DNA of 64,000 nt, from NCBI RefSeq assembly GCF_001701025.1, contig NZ_CP016793.1:5270001-5334000 (forward strand), given 5' to 3'. The position numbers and the translations under genes were made by a program. Of the stretch, positions 14,876 through 24,430 are shown one piece after another (the first letter of the stretch is position 1; every line of letters begins with the position of its first letter). The notes under the pieces were generated by a model. That model did no database searches and had not been told where the DNA came from. It saw nothing but the letters and a program-made list of their open reading frames with translations. The DNA comes from Lentzea guizhouensis. Its GTDB lineage: Bacteria > Actinomycetota > Actinomycetes > Mycobacteriales > Pseudonocardiaceae.

Positions 14876-17259
14876 TGCGACCGGACGAGCACCCTCAGGT
14901 CAGTTCTGAGGTCTCTGGATCCGCCTTCGACGTGGTACAGGCGAGGGATGTCGAAGGCGGAATTCATTTCCACGGCGCGCGTGAGCACGAGCAGCAGCAG
15001 CCGCGACCGAATCAGTTGCCCGGTGGCACGAGCGGATTCGTGAACAGGCTGCACGAGCTTGCCCGGCTCAACGAGGTGTTGGAGCACGCCGACGAGGAGC
15101 CACTCGCCGTCGGCGTGTACCTGATCACTGGAACGGCTGGTGTGGGCAAAACGTCGTTGGCGCTGCACTGGGCGCACAGCGTTCGGCACCGCTTCCCAGA
15201 CGGTCAGCTCTACGTCAACCTCCGCGGCTACGACCCGGGCGCCCCGGTGACGGCGGCGCAGGCGCTGCACCAGTTCCTGCGGGTGCTCGGCGTGCCGGCC
15301 ACCGCGATCCCGGTGGCGCTGGAGGACCGCTCGGCGTTGTTCCGCTCCCTGCTCGCCGATCGGCGCGTGCTCGTCATCCTGGACAACGCGGCGAGCCCGA
15401 CCCAGGTCCGGCCGCTGCTACCCGGCAGCTCCACCTGTTTGGTCCTGGTCACCAGCCGGAACCGCTTCTCCGGGCTGGTGGCCAGAGACGGTGCCCGGCG
15501 GCTCGTGCTCGACATGCTCACCGAGGACGAGGCGGTTCGGCTGCTGCGCACGGTCACCGCCGGCTACCGGGGTGATGACGACGCGGCCGACCTGGTCGAG
15601 TTGGCGAGGCTGTGCGCGCGGCTGCCGCTCGCGTTGCGCATCGCAGCGGAACGAGCATCCAGCCGTCCGTTGATGATGCTGCACGAACTGATCGACGATC
15701 TGCGGGACGAGTCGGCGTTGTGGGACGCCCTCACCGCTGACCACGATGACGAGTCGGATGCCGTGCGGACTGTTTTCGCCTGGTCCTACCGCGCTTTGCC
15801 GACGGACGCCGCAAGGTTGTTCCGGCTTCTCGGACTGCATCCCGGGGCTGAGTTCTGCGTCACCGCGGCGGCAGCCCTGGGAGGTCTCGGCCTGTCGGAC
15901 ACCAGGAAGCTCCTCGACGTGCTGATCGGGGCGCACATGCTCCAACAACACGCACGGAACCGATTCCAGTTCCACGACCTGCTGCGCCTCTACGCGGCGC
16001 AGCAGGCATTCCAGCACGAGGATGCCGCCGCCAGGAGGGACGCCGTGGAACGAGGACTGAGCTGGTACCTCCACACGCTGTCGAACGCGACATCGGTCAT
16101 CGCACCACTCGACCGTCGTGTTGTCCTCCCACCAATGCCTGCGAACACGACGCCCTTGTACTTCGAGGACCGAGCACAGGCGTTCGAGTGGTACGAGTGC
16201 GAGCGGGCGAACCTCGTCGCGGCCGTCCGCACTGCCGCATCGGCAGGCCGGGACGACATCGCCTGGCGGCTGCCGGTGCTGTTGCGCAGCATCTACGTCA
16301 GCCAGAACCCGTTCGAGGACTGGATCGAGACAAGCTCGACCGGACTGAAAGCCGCGGAGCGGATCGGCGACTTGGCGGCTCAGGGCGAAGTGCTCGACAG
16401 TCTGGGCAAGGCTCATCTCCAGTCCCAGCGGCTGCAGCAGGCGGAGGAATGCCACTCGAGAGCATTGGCGCTGCGCACGGAGATCGGCGACCGCTACGGC
16501 GAGATGGTGTCGGTCAACGCACTGGGGCTGCTCGAATGGCGCCGCCGCAGGCTCACGGCCGCTGTCCAACGCTTCCTCCACTGCCGTGAGATCGCTCAAT
16601 CGATCGGTGATCGCCGTTGGTCGGCGCTGGCGATGACGAATCTCGGTTGTGCCCAGTACGACCTCATGGAGATTCCGGCCGCGGTCGACACCCTCAGCCG
16701 CTCCGTGCTGGCTCACCGGGACGTCGGTGATCGCGCCTATGAGGGCAACGCTCTGTTCTACCTCGCCATGGCACAACGGGAGAACGGCGACCTCGAAGCG
16801 GCGGCGACGTCGATCGAGCAAGCGCTCACGATCGCCGAGGAGGACCGCCACGTCGCTTGGGAGGCGTTCTGGCTGGTCGAAATGGGCCGGATCCAGCGTG
16901 CCAGGGGCGATGTGGCCGACTCCCTGCTCTCCTACCAGCGATCTGCGGTGGTGCAGCGGGGTCTCGGCGACCGGAACCGTGAGGCACTGGCGCTCGACGG
17001 TGCCGGAGAGGCATACCGGGAACTGGGCAGACCCGAGGAGGCGGAGAAGTTTCACCGGACCGCCGTGACCGCCTTTCGGGAAACCGCGGACCGCTGGTTG
17101 CTCGCTCGCGCACTCACCAATCTCACGCTTGCGCTGCAGGAGTCAGAACGGCCGGAGCAGGCCGAGACCACTCGACAGGAGGCAATCGCCACTCTCGCCG
17201 AGTTCGATGAACCGCGAGCTCATCGGCTCCTCGCATCGCTTCTGGACACGAACAGGTGA
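14875..17259 (+). CDS. STAND NTPase (NB-ARC plus TPR) with RHIM/amyloid-like N-terminal motif
   Basis: A 794-residue AfsR/NLR-like protein without an N-terminal DNA-binding domain. Residues about 15-33 read GSAFDVVQARDVEGGIHFH, a V-Q-x-G/A...GG(I/V)H pattern like the RHIM-type bacterial amyloid signalling motifs described at the N-termini of NLR-like proteins. The NTPase follows: Walker A GTAGVGKTS near residue 88, Walker B-like VLVILDNAA, VLVTSRN and the LPLALRIAA GxP-type motif. The C-terminal ~350 residues are TPR repeats (for example LGKAHLQSQRLQQAEECHSRALAL). ATG 14875 has AGGAG 6 nt upstream. It may act as a sensor-switch that oligomerises on a signal; the trigger and effector are unknown. 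Confidence 0.82.
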   Translation: MRPDEHPQVSSEVSGSAFDVVQARDVEGGIHFHGAREHEQQQPRPNQLPGGTSGFVNRLHELARLNEVLEHADEEPLAVGVYLITGTAGVGKTSLALHWAHSVRHRFPDGQLYVNLRGYDPGAPVTAAQALHQFLRVLGVPATAIPVALEDRSALFRSLLADRRVLVILDNAASPTQVRPLLPGSSTCLVLVTSRNRFSGLVARDGARRLVLDMLTEDEAVRLLRTVTAGYRGDDDAADLVELARLCARLPLALRIAAERASSRPLMMLHELIDDLRDESALWDALTADHDDESDAVRTVFAWSYRALPTDAARLFRLLGLHPGAEFCVTAAAALGGLGLSDTRKLLDVLIGAHMLQQHARNRFQFHDLLRLYAAQQAFQHEDAAARRDAVERGLSWYLHTLSNATSVIAPLDRRVVLPPMPANTTPLYFEDRAQAFEWYECERANLVAAVRTAASAGRDDIAWRLPVLLRSIYVSQNPFEDWIETSSTGLKAAERIGDLAAQGEVLDSLGKAHLQSQRLQQAEECHSRALALRTEIGDRYGEMVSVNALGLLEWRRRRLTAAVQRFLHCREIAQSIGDRRWSALAMTNLGCAQYDLMEIPAAVDTLSRSVLAHRDVGDRAYEGNALFYLAMAQRENGDLEAAATSIEQALTIAEEDRHVAWEAFWLVEMGRIQRARGDVADSLLSYQRSAVVQRGLGDRNREALALDGAGEAYRELGRPEEAEKFHRTAVTAFRETADRWLLARALTNLTLALQESERPEQAETTRQEAIATLAEFDEPRAHRLLASLLDTNR

Positions 17260-18137
17260 GCGAACTCCTCGCTTCGCACAACGCAAGGCTGCATGCGATC
17301 GACCCGAATGCCGGTCCGGCGGGTCCGCTTGCCGAGCCGGTGGTCGAGGCGGCGCACGTGGCTGGAGGCATTCGCACGCACCGGTACGCCGAATCCGACG
17401 ACGCCGCGCTGTGGGGTCCGCTGGTGCGCCATGTATTGCATCTGCGCTGGTCTGGTGAGCGGTCACCTGATCCGGCGCTCAGTGCTCTGCTGAGGCGGAT
17501 CACATCGGCATCCTCGTGGAGGGGCGACGCCGGCGCGGCGCTGGTGTGGCCGAGTCACGACCTGGTTTGCGCGGGTAGCTTCGCCCGACACGGTATGACA
17601 CCGCTGACCGTGCTGGGCATGCGTGTGCTGCGGAAGAACGCGCCATCGCGCTTGGTCCGGCCCGCCGGAACAGGCCACCTCGACGCGATCACGGACATGG
17701 CGGTTCGCCTCCACAACCTGGAGGCGTCACTCGGTGTCCTGCCCACCCGGCCGAACCTGAGCGTTCGCCTCCTCAGCGAACTGACCGCGGCTTTGCAGGA
17801 TCCTGTCCATCGCGTGTTCGTTGCGACCGAGGGCGATTCGGTCATCGGCTTCGTCCATGCGCAGGTGCCACACGGCGCATGGATCGAATCGCAGGTAACA
17901 CCCGCCCCAGCGGGATATGTGTCGAGGATGTTTGTTGATCCCGCAAAGCGCGGCAACGGGGTCGCCACGGCACTGGCGGCGTCTGTGGAGAACGAACTGA
18001 TGGAGTACGGCGCACGAGTCGCATTGCTGCACTACAGCCTCCACAACCCAGGTGGTGCGGCGTTGTGGGTCAAACGGGGTTACCGTTCTGTACTCACAAC
18101 CTGGTCGCTTCGGCCGTTGGGTCACTTCAACGCGTGA
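17256..18137 (+). CDS. GNAT family N-acetyltransferase
   Basis: A 293-residue protein with a C-terminal GNAT domain: RVFVATEGDSVIGFVHAQV, then the acetyl-CoA-binding loop YVSRMFVDPAKRGNGVATALAA and the closing LHYSLHNPGGAALWVKRGYR. The N-terminal ~140 residues are less clear and may be a degenerate GNAT half or a substrate domain. GTG 17256 overlaps the STAND gene stop by 4 bp, so it belongs to that operon. It may modify a product or signal of the system; the substrate is unknown. Confidence 0.85.
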   Translation: MSELLASHNARLHAIDPNAGPAGPLAEPVVEAAHVAGGIRTHRYAESDDAALWGPLVRHVLHLRWSGERSPDPALSALLRRITSASSWRGDAGAALVWPSHDLVCAGSFARHGMTPLTVLGMRVLRKNAPSRLVRPAGTGHLDAITDMAVRLHNLEASLGVLPTRPNLSVRLLSELTAALQDPVHRVFVATEGDSVIGFVHAQVPHGAWIESQVTPAPAGYVSRMFVDPAKRGNGVATALAASVENELMEYGARVALLHYSLHNPGGAALWVKRGYRSVLTTWSLRPLGHFNA

Positions 18138-18178
18138 CGGTGCTCTCCCTCGATTTCGTCAGGAGGCCCCACGCGGGG

Positions 18179-18571
18179 ATGATGCGTGCCATGTCGATCG
18201 AGCGCGGCCCCGAGTTCACCGAGTTCTGGACTGAGCGGCACCTGTGCACGCTGTCCACCGTGCGCGCGGACGGCACCCCGCACGTCGTGCCGGTCGGGGT
18301 CACGCTCGATCGGGTGAACGGCATCGCGCGGGTGATCACGGACGGCGGGTCGTGGAAGGTGCGGCACGTGCGGAAGGCCGGGTACGCGACGGTGTGCCAG
18401 GTGGACGGTCGCCGGTGGTCGTCGCTCGAAGGACCCGCGGTGGTGAAGGAGGACGCCGAGTCCGTCGCTGAAGCCGTGGAGCTCTACGCGCAGCGTTATC
18501 GTCAGCCGCGGGTGAACCCGACACGGGTCGTGATCGAGATTCAGGTGCAGCGTGTCACCGGAACAGTCTGA
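18179..18571 (+). CDS. PPOX-class F420/FMN-dependent oxidoreductase family protein
   Basis: A protein of about 130 residues with the split-barrel flavin-binding fold: FWTERHLCTLSTVRADGTPHVVPVGVTLD is the classic opening of TIGR03618-type F420-dependent PPOX proteins. It may reduce a small molecule with F420H2. AGGAGG at 18161-18166 precedes ATG 18179 by 12 nt; in-frame ATGs at 18182 and 18191 are alternatives. Its end overlaps the cobL start by 20 bp, so it is read with the cobalamin genes, though no pathway link is known. Confidence 0.82.
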   Translation: MMRAMSIERGPEFTEFWTERHLCTLSTVRADGTPHVVPVGVTLDRVNGIARVITDGGSWKVRHVRKAGYATVCQVDGRRWSSLEGPAVVKEDAESVAEAVELYAQRYRQPRVNPTRVVIEIQVQRVTGTV

Positions 18572-19697
18572 CGTCGTCGTGGTCGGCATCGGGGCCGACG
18601 GGTGGGACGGGTTGTCGCCTGCCGCGCAGGCCGCTGTGTCGCGGTCGAAGGTGCTGATGGGGTCGACGCGGCAGCTGGACCTGGTGCCGGGTGAGTTCGA
18701 GCGGGTGGCGTGGCCGTCGCCGTTGGTGCCGGCGTTGCCCGCGTTGTTCGAGAAGTACCGCGATGTGTGTGTTCTCGCGTCGGGGGATCCGATGTTCCAT
18801 GGCATCGGCACGACGTTGGTGCGCATGCTGGGGCGGCGGGTCACGGTGATCCCGCACCCGTCGTCGGTGTCGCTGGCGTGTGCGCGGCTCGGCTGGGCGT
18901 TGAACGAGGTCGAGGTCGTCTCGCTGGTCGGGCGGTCGGTGGACCTGCTGCGGCCGGCGCTCACGGCCGGGCGGCGGGTGCTGGTGCTCGGTGGGGACGC
19001 GGAGGCGGTGGCGGCGCTGGCGGGGCCGATCACCGTGCTGGAGCAGCTGGGCGGGCCGCACGAGCGGGTGTACCGGTGGTCGGGGCAGATCGCGGACCCG
19101 TTGTCGGTGATCGCGGTCGAGTTCTCCGGGCCGGGGTACTCGCGGGTGCCCGGGTTGCCCGACGACGCCTACGAGACCGATGGGCAGCTGACCAAACGCG
19201 AGGTGCGGGCGGTGTCGGTGGCGCAGCTGGCGCCGTTGCCGGGGCAGTTGCTGTGGGACGTCGGCGCGGGGTCGGGGTCCATCGCGATCGAGTGGGCGCG
19301 GACGCACCCGACGTGCCGGGCGATCGCCGTCGAGCAGGACCCGGTCCGGGCTGAGCGGATCGTGCGCAACGCGGCGTCGCTGGGGGTGCCGGGGGTGCGG
19401 GTGCTGGTGGGGCGGTCGCCGGAGGCGTTGGAGGAGCTGGAGAAGCCCGACGCGATCTTCATCGGTGGCGGGCTCACGGTGCCGGGGGTGGTGCAGTTCT
19501 GCTGGGACGCCTTGGGTTCCGGTGGGCGGCTGGTGGTCAACGCGGTGACGTTGGAGTCCGAGGCCGTGGTGGCGCAGTGGTACGCGCGGCTCGGGGGTGA
19601 CCTGGTGCGGATCGCGGTGAACCGCGGGTCGGCGGTCGGCGGGTTCACCGGGTGGCGGCCGCACATGCCCGTGACGACGTGGAGCGTGACCAAGTGA
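18552..19697 (+). CDS. cobL: Precorrin-6Y C5,15-methyltransferase (decarboxylating), CbiE-CbiT fusion
   Basis: A 381-residue two-domain corrin enzyme. The N-terminal CbiE-like methylase carries VVGIGADGWDGLSP and CVLASGDPMFHGIGTTL. The C-terminal CbiT-like domain (from about residue 195) begins YETDGQLTKREVRAVSVAQL and has the SAM-binding LLWDVGAGSGSIAIEWAR. It methylates C5 and C15 of precorrin-6B and removes the C12 acetate carboxyl. GTG 18552 overlaps the PPOX gene. It is followed by cobM and cobK with 4-bp overlaps. Confidence 0.93.
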   Translation: MSPEQSDVVVVGIGADGWDGLSPAAQAAVSRSKVLMGSTRQLDLVPGEFERVAWPSPLVPALPALFEKYRDVCVLASGDPMFHGIGTTLVRMLGRRVTVIPHPSSVSLACARLGWALNEVEVVSLVGRSVDLLRPALTAGRRVLVLGGDAEAVAALAGPITVLEQLGGPHERVYRWSGQIADPLSVIAVEFSGPGYSRVPGLPDDAYETDGQLTKREVRAVSVAQLAPLPGQLLWDVGAGSGSIAIEWARTHPTCRAIAVEQDPVRAERIVRNAASLGVPGVRVLVGRSPEALEELEKPDAIFIGGGLTVPGVVQFCWDALGSGGRLVVNAVTLESEAVVAQWYARLGGDLVRIAVNRGSAVGGFTGWRPHMPVTTWSVTK

Positions 19698-20434
19698 CCG
19701 TGCACTTCATCGGGGCCGGGCCGGGTGCGGCCGATCTGATCACGGTGCGGGGGCGCGATCTGATCGCCTCGTCGCCGGTGTGCTTGTACGCGGGTGCGTT
19801 GGTGCCCGTGGAGCTGTTGGGGTTCTGCCCGGATGGTGCGCGGCTGGTCGACACCGCGAACCTGACGCTCGACGAGATCGTCGCGGAGCTCGTGGCGGCC
19901 GACGAGGCCGGGCTGGACGTGGCGCGGCTGCACTCCGGTGACCCGGCGGTGTTCAGCGCGATGGCCGAGCAGATGCGGCGGCTGGACGCGCTGGGGATCG
20001 CCTACGACGTGACGCCCGGGGTGCCGGCGTTCGCGGCCGCGGCGGCGTCGTTGCAGCGGGAGCTGACGGTTCCGGGGGTTGGGCAGACGGTCGTGCTGAC
20101 GCGGACATCGCAGCGGGCCACGCCGATGCCGCCCGGAGAGGACCTGGACACGCTGGGGCGTTCGCAGGCGACCCTCGTGCTGCACCTGGCCGTGCAGCGG
20201 ATCACGGACGTGGTCGCGGAGCTCGTGCCCAACTACGGGGCGGACTGCCCGGTCGCGGTCGTCGCGTACGCCTCGCGGGAGGACGAGGTCGTGCTGCGCG
20301 GGACGCTGGACGACATCGCCGCCCAGGTCGCGGCGGCGGGCATCAAGCGGACCGCGGTCATCATCGTGGGGAAGGTGCTGGGGGCGACGCAGTTCCCGGA
20401 CAGCCACCTGTACTCGGCGACCCGCGTTCGATGA
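19694..20434 (+). CDS. cobM: Precorrin-4 C11-methyltransferase
   Basis: A 246-residue SAM-dependent tetrapyrrole methylase. It has VHFIGAGPGAADLITVRGRDLI at the N-terminus, VCLYAGALVP, LHSGDPAVFSAMAEQM, and the CobM-typical substrate segment GVPAFAAAAASLQRELTVPGVGQTVVLTR. It adds the C11 methyl to precorrin-4. GTG 19694 overlaps the cobL stop (GTGA), and its own stop overlaps cobK. Confidence 0.94.
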   Translation: MTVHFIGAGPGAADLITVRGRDLIASSPVCLYAGALVPVELLGFCPDGARLVDTANLTLDEIVAELVAADEAGLDVARLHSGDPAVFSAMAEQMRRLDALGIAYDVTPGVPAFAAAAASLQRELTVPGVGQTVVLTRTSQRATPMPPGEDLDTLGRSQATLVLHLAVQRITDVVAELVPNYGADCPVAVVAYASREDEVVLRGTLDDIAAQVAAAGIKRTAVIIVGKVLGATQFPDSHLYSATRVR

Positions 20435-21132
20435 TCCTGATCCTCGGCGGCACCGGCGAGGCCCGTGAGCTGGCGTCCCGGGTCCCCGCGGTGTCGTCGC
20501 TGGCCGGGCGGGTGCGCGAGCCGCGGTTGCCGGTGGGAGAGGTGCGGATCGGCGGGTTCGGCGGGGTCGACGGGCTGGTGCAGTGGTTGCAGGACAACGA
20601 GATCCACGCCGTGGTCGACGCCACGCACCCCTTCGCGGCCCGGATCACCGCGAACGCTTTCGAGGCGTGCCAACGGATCGGTGTGCCGTTCCTGATCTTG
20701 CGGCGGCCGGGTTTCACCGCTCGGCCCGGGTGGATCTGGGTGGACGGCGTGGCCGAGGCTGCCGCGGCACTGCCCGGTGAGCGGGTGTTCCTGACGACCG
20801 GGCGGCAGGACCTCGCGGAGTTCGCCGGGTGTCCCCAGTGGTTCCTGGCGCGGATGGTCGAGTCGCCGGAACCGCCGCTGCCGCAACGGATCCAGGTGCT
20901 GCTGTCGCGCGGGCCGTTCACCGTCGAGGGTGAGCTGGAGCTGATGCGCGAGCACCGGATCGACGTGCTGGTGACGAAGGACAGCGGCGGCGCGATGACA
21001 TCGGCGAAGCTGGACGCAGCAGAACAGCTCGGCATCCCGGTCGTGGTCGTGCGGCGGCCACCGCTCCCACCCGCGGAGGTGGTGGCCACCGTCGACGAGG
21101 CCGTCAGGTGGTCGGGTACCGCCGGGGCGTGA
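20431..21132 (+). CDS. cobK: Precorrin-6A reductase
   Basis: A 233-residue enzyme that reduces precorrin-6A to 6B with NAD(P)H. The nucleotide-binding opening is MILILGGTGEARELA, and HAVVDATHPFAARITANAFEAC and LVTKDSGGAMTSAKLDAAEQLGIPVVVVRRP are family hallmarks. It is the last gene of the plus-strand cobalamin operon. Its final 29 bp overlap the convergent cobIJ gene. Confidence 0.93.
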   Translation: MILILGGTGEARELASRVPAVSSLAGRVREPRLPVGEVRIGGFGGVDGLVQWLQDNEIHAVVDATHPFAARITANAFEACQRIGVPFLILRRPGFTARPGWIWVDGVAEAAAALPGERVFLTTGRQDLAEFAGCPQWFLARMVESPEPPLPQRIQVLLSRGPFTVEGELELMREHRIDVLVTKDSGGAMTSAKLDAAEQLGIPVVVVRRPPLPPAEVVATVDEAVRWSGTAGA

Positions 21133-22558
21133 ACACCACGCCCTGAGAGGTCACCACGGTCTGCGACGAGCCGATGATCAGCAGGCAGCGCATGTCGATC
21201 GTGGCCGGGTCGAGCGCGCCGAGGGTGAGCACGCGGATCTCCTCCTCGGGACCGCCGACGTCACGGCCGACGACCAGCGGCGTGTCCGGCGAGCGGTGCT
21301 TGAGCAGCAGGTCCCGCATGTCGGCGACCTGGTGCGTGCGGGCCTTCGACGCCGGGTTGTAGATCGCGATGACCAGGTCGGCCTTCGCGGTGGCCTCCAG
21401 GCGTTCGGCGATGACGTCCCACGGCTTGAGGCGGTCGCTCAGCGAGATCACCGCGTAGTCGTGGCCCAGCGGCGCACCGGCCTTGGCGGCCACGGCGTTC
21501 GCGGCGGTGACGCCGGGGAGGACGCGCACGGGGATGTCGGAGTGCTCGGCGGCCACTTCGAGGACCGCGGTGGCCATGGCGAACACGCCGGGGTCGCCGG
21601 AGGAGACGACCGCGACGCGCGAGCCGCGGCGGGCGAGGTCCAGGGCGAAGGCGGCGCGCTCGGACTCGACCTGGTTGTGCGAGGCGTGCTTCGTCTGGCC
21701 GGGACGTTCGGGCACCCGGTTCAGGTAGGTGGTGTACCCGACGAGGTCGTCGGCGGACTCCAGCGCCCGCTTGGCCTCGGGGGTGAGCCAGGAGTGGTGG
21801 CCGGGACCGAGACCGACGACCACGACCTCGCCACCCGGCTGCTGCTGCGGCCTGGAGCCGCTGGGCAGCAACGCGAGCGAGAAGTACGGCACCGACTCGG
21901 GGTCCACGTCGGCGAGCTTCGCCATGCGTTCACGCCCGGTGGTGGCACGCTCGACGTACCAGGCGCCGTCGAGCCGACCGGCCTCGTCGAGCGCCTGCCG
22001 GACGTTGCCGAAGGTGCGGCCCAGCTTCAGGATCGCGGCGCAGTCGGTGTCCGCGATCCGCGCGGCCAGCTCGGCCGGCGGCAGCGTGCCGGGCAGGATC
22101 GTGAGCACCTCGTCCCGTTCGACGAGCGGGGTGCCGAGGACCGCGGAAGCCCCGCTCACAGACGTGACGCCGGGGACGACCTCCGCCTCGTAGCGGTGGG
22201 CGAGGCGCTTGTGCATGTGCATGTAGGAGCCGTAGAAGAACGGGTCTCCCGCGGCGAGGACGACCACCGTGCGGCCCGCGTCGAGGTGCGCGGCCAGCGT
22301 GGCTGCGGCCTCCTCGTAGAACGCGTCGATCTCGCCCTGGTAGTCGTCGGTGTCCTCGGTCGTGACCGGGTAGACGAGCTGCTCCATGATCTGGCCGTCG
22401 CGGAAGTACGGCGCCGCAATGCTTTTCGCGTTGCTGCGACCGTGCCGCGCGCTGTGGTAGGCGATGACGTCGGCTTCCTGGATGAGCCGCGCGGCCTTGA
22501 CCGTCACGAGTTCGGGGTCACCCGGACCCACACCGACGCCGTAGAGCTTGCCCGTCAT
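21104..22558 (-). CDS. cobIJ: Bifunctional precorrin-2 C20-methyltransferase / precorrin-3B C17-methyltransferase
   Basis: A 484-residue natural fusion. Residues about 1-240 are CobI ([43 protein letters not shown]). Residues about 245-484 are CobJ ([53 protein letters not shown]). The fusion order is the usual one in actinobacteria. It overlaps the upstream cobH gene by 4 bp and runs convergently into the end of cobK. Confidence 0.94.
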   Translation of the reverse strand: MTGKLYGVGVGPGDPELVTVKAARLIQEADVIAYHSARHGRSNAKSIAAPYFRDGQIMEQLVYPVTTEDTDDYQGEIDAFYEEAAATLAAHLDAGRTVVVLAAGDPFFYGSYMHMHKRLAHRYEAEVVPGVTSVSGASAVLGTPLVERDEVLTILPGTLPPAELAARIADTDCAAILKLGRTFGNVRQALDEAGRLDGAWYVERATTGRERMAKLADVDPESVPYFSLALLPSGSRPQQQPGGEVVVVGLGPGHHSWLTPEAKRALESADDLVGYTTYLNRVPERPGQTKHASHNQVESERAAFALDLARRGSRVAVVSSGDPGVFAMATAVLEVAAEHSDIPVRVLPGVTAANAVAAKAGAPLGHDYAVISLSDRLKPWDVIAERLEATAKADLVIAIYNPASKARTHQVADMRDLLLKHRSPDTPLVVGRDVGGPEEEIRVLTLGALDPATIDMRCLLIIGSSQTVVTSQGVVFTPRRYPTT

Positions 22559-23175
22559 TCTTCCTCGCTCGCGATCGCGTTGATGGCGGCCGCCGTCATG
22601 GCGCTGCCGCCGCGTCGGCCGCGGACCACGAGGTGTTCGAGATCCGTTGCGGCCAAAGCTTCTTTGGACTCCGCGGCACCGATGAACCCGACCGGGATGC
22701 CGAGCACGGCAGCGGGTTTCGGGGCTCCGGCGGCGATCAGGTCCAGGAGGTGGAAGAGGGCGGTGGGGGCGTTGCCGATGGCGATCACGGCACCGGCGAA
22801 GCGGTCGGCGAGCAGCTCGAGTGCCGCGGCGCTGCGGGTGTTGCCGATCTTCGTTGCCAGGGACGGGGTTCGCGGGTCCTGCAGGTAGCAGAGGACCTCG
22901 TTGTCCGCGGGGAGGCGGCGGCGGGTCACGCCGGACGCGACCATGTTGGCGTCGCAGAGGATCGGGGCGCCGTTGCGGAGGGCTTCTCGTGCGTCGCGGA
23001 CCACATCGGGGGAGAACGCGACGTCCTGGGGGAGGTCGGTCATGCCGCAGGCGTGGATCATGCGGACGACGACCTGGGCGACGTCGGCGGGGAACCGGGT
23101 GAGGTCGGCCTCCGCGCGAATGGTGGCGAAGGACTGGCGGTAGATCTCCGCGCCGTCCCTGATGTAATGCGTCAC
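22555..23175 (-). CDS. cobH: Precorrin-8X methylmutase
   Basis: A 206-residue enzyme that moves the C11 methyl to C12, giving hydrogenobyrinic acid. The start is [25 protein letters not shown], the catalytic histidine lies in [10 protein letters not shown], and [33 protein letters not shown] and [16 protein letters not shown] are family motifs. GTG 23175 overlaps the cobG stop (GTGA). It is the middle gene of the minus-strand operon cobG-cobH-cobIJ. Confidence 0.94.
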   Translation of the reverse strand: MTHYIRDGAEIYRQSFATIRAEADLTRFPADVAQVVVRMIHACGMTDLPQDVAFSPDVVRDAREALRNGAPILCDANMVASGVTRRRLPADNEVLCYLQDPRTPSLATKIGNTRSAAALELLADRFAGAVIAIGNAPTALFHLLDLIAAGAPKPAAVLGIPVGFIGAAESKEALAATDLEHLVVRGRRGGSAMTAAAINAIASEEE

Positions 23176-24248
23176 CTGATCTCCTCGTAGCCGTCGCCGG
23201 TCGCGACGAACTCGATCACATCGCCGGCCGGACGACCACATCGGCGTGAGCAACCCGACCAGTGCACCGGCCGCCGGCGCGTCGGGATCGATTCCGACTG
23301 GAGGGCCCCCAGGGGGGATCGGGTCCCCACTCCCAGTGTCTCAGGCAGGTCTGACAGTTCCGGGGCGCTCAGCCAGCGCCGCACGTCGGCGCGGACGTCG
23401 GACAGCGACTTCGCGCAGCCGGGCCGGCCGGTGCAGGCGCTGACGCCGTGCCAGGGCGAGGAAGGGTCGGTGATCAGGGCGGACGTGTCGGTTCCCGCGG
23501 GGACGACGAGCGAACGCCATGGGGTCAAACGGATCGGGACACCGGGGAGCTGCGCGGCGTCGAGCCGGCCCAGGGGAACGCCTGGTGTCAAGGGTGAAGG
23601 TGCGACAGGAGTCACAGCCGGGGTGATGCGCGGGGAGGCGGAAGTGCCGAAGTGCTCGGTGATCTTGCGCACACCGCCGTCCACTTCGGACAGGCGCCAG
23701 GCCGTGCCGCGCATCTCCTGGAACAGCCGGGCGGCGGTCACCACGGCGTCCACGGGGTCGCTGACGCGGACCCCGGTGTCGTGCCCGGCGAGCAGCAACG
23801 CGTCGTCCACCAGGCCGAGGTCGCCGTTCAGACCGCTCACCGGAGCGCCCACCGTCAGCAGGAAACGGCCTGGTAGCGAGGCCAGCAGCGGGTCCGCGCA
23901 CAACGCCGTGTCCAGGGCCTCGACCAGCGCCTGGTTGTCCTCCAGAGGCGCCGCGATGATGTTGCGGATGCGTTCGTGCGTGGCCGAGGGCAACAACCCG
24001 GCCGCCGTGAGTCGCGCACCCAGCTCCACGCCGTCCGCCAGGCCTCTGAGCTGGAGGTTCGCCCGTGAGGTCAGCTCGATGACGCCGTTGCCGAGTTCGG
24101 CGGCCGCGAGCCGTACGACGTCCCACTGAGCTGCGGAGAGGGTGCCCCCTGGGACCCGGATGCGCGCCAGCCCGCCGTCGGCTGCGGCGTGCAGCTCGAC
24201 GGCGCCGGGGCAGGCGTCCGGGTGACGCCGGTCAATCCCATTGGGCAT
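23172..24248 (-). CDS. cobG: Precorrin-3B synthase (oxygen-dependent)
   Basis: A 358-residue sulfite/nitrite-reductase-like iron-sulfur enzyme that hydroxylates C20 and forms the gamma-lactone; it marks the pathway as the aerobic route. Cysteines for the 4Fe-4S/siroheme-type centre lie in [13 protein letters not shown] and [11 protein letters not shown], and the N-terminus has the ferrodoxin-like half [21 protein letters not shown] 24248 is chosen because the cobalamin riboswitch and cobN leader lie directly upstream on the other strand. It is the first gene of the minus-strand operon. Confidence 0.9.
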   Translation of the reverse strand: MPNGIDRRHPDACPGAVELHAAADGGLARIRVPGGTLSAAQWDVVRLAAAELGNGVIELTSRANLQLRGLADGVELGARLTAAGLLPSATHERIRNIIAAPLEDNQALVEALDTALCADPLLASLPGRFLLTVGAPVSGLNGDLGLVDDALLLAGHDTGVRVSDPVDAVVTAARLFQEMRGTAWRLSEVDGGVRKITEHFGTSASPRITPAVTPVAPSPLTPGVPLGRLDAAQLPGVPIRLTPWRSLVVPAGTDTSALITDPSSPWHGVSACTGRPGCAKSLSDVRADVRRWLSAPELSDLPETLGVGTRSPLGALQSESIPTRRRPVHWSGCSRRCGRPAGDVIEFVATGDGYEEIR

Positions 24249-24269
24249 AGGTCGGACTGTAACCCGCCG

Positions 24270-24376
24270 GTTAGGGTGAGCCCGAACGACGAAGCGCAGG
24301 AGGAAGCCGGTGTGAGTCCGGCGCGGTCCCGCCACTGTGACCAGGAGCGAAGGTGCCTGGGAGTCAGGAACTCCGC
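24270..24376 (+). promoter_or_regulatory. Cobalamin (B12) riboswitch upstream of cobN
   Basis: The B12-box hallmark is present: GGAAGCCGGTGTGAGTCCGG from 24302, then CGCGGTCCCGCCACTGTGA to 24340, and the closing GGAGTCAGGAACTCC near 24360-24374. These match the conserved core of the adenosylcobalamin aptamer. It sits 55 nt before the cobN start on the same strand, so it should switch off cobN when cobalamin is plentiful. The boundaries are approximate. Confidence 0.93.
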
Positions 24377-24430
24377 TTCGCCGGTGAACCCGTGACCTGG
24401 GGCGAGGACCCCACGAGGGATGGAGCCCGC

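Noticed and set aside
21296..22888. 530-residue plus-strand frame opposite cobIJ and cobH
   Set aside because: Shadow of two well-supported cobalamin genes; its translation has no domain character.
24353..24430. ATG 24353 as the cobN start
   Set aside because: This stretch is the riboswitch core and its expression platform; GTG 24431 has a ribosome site and fits the CobN N-terminus.
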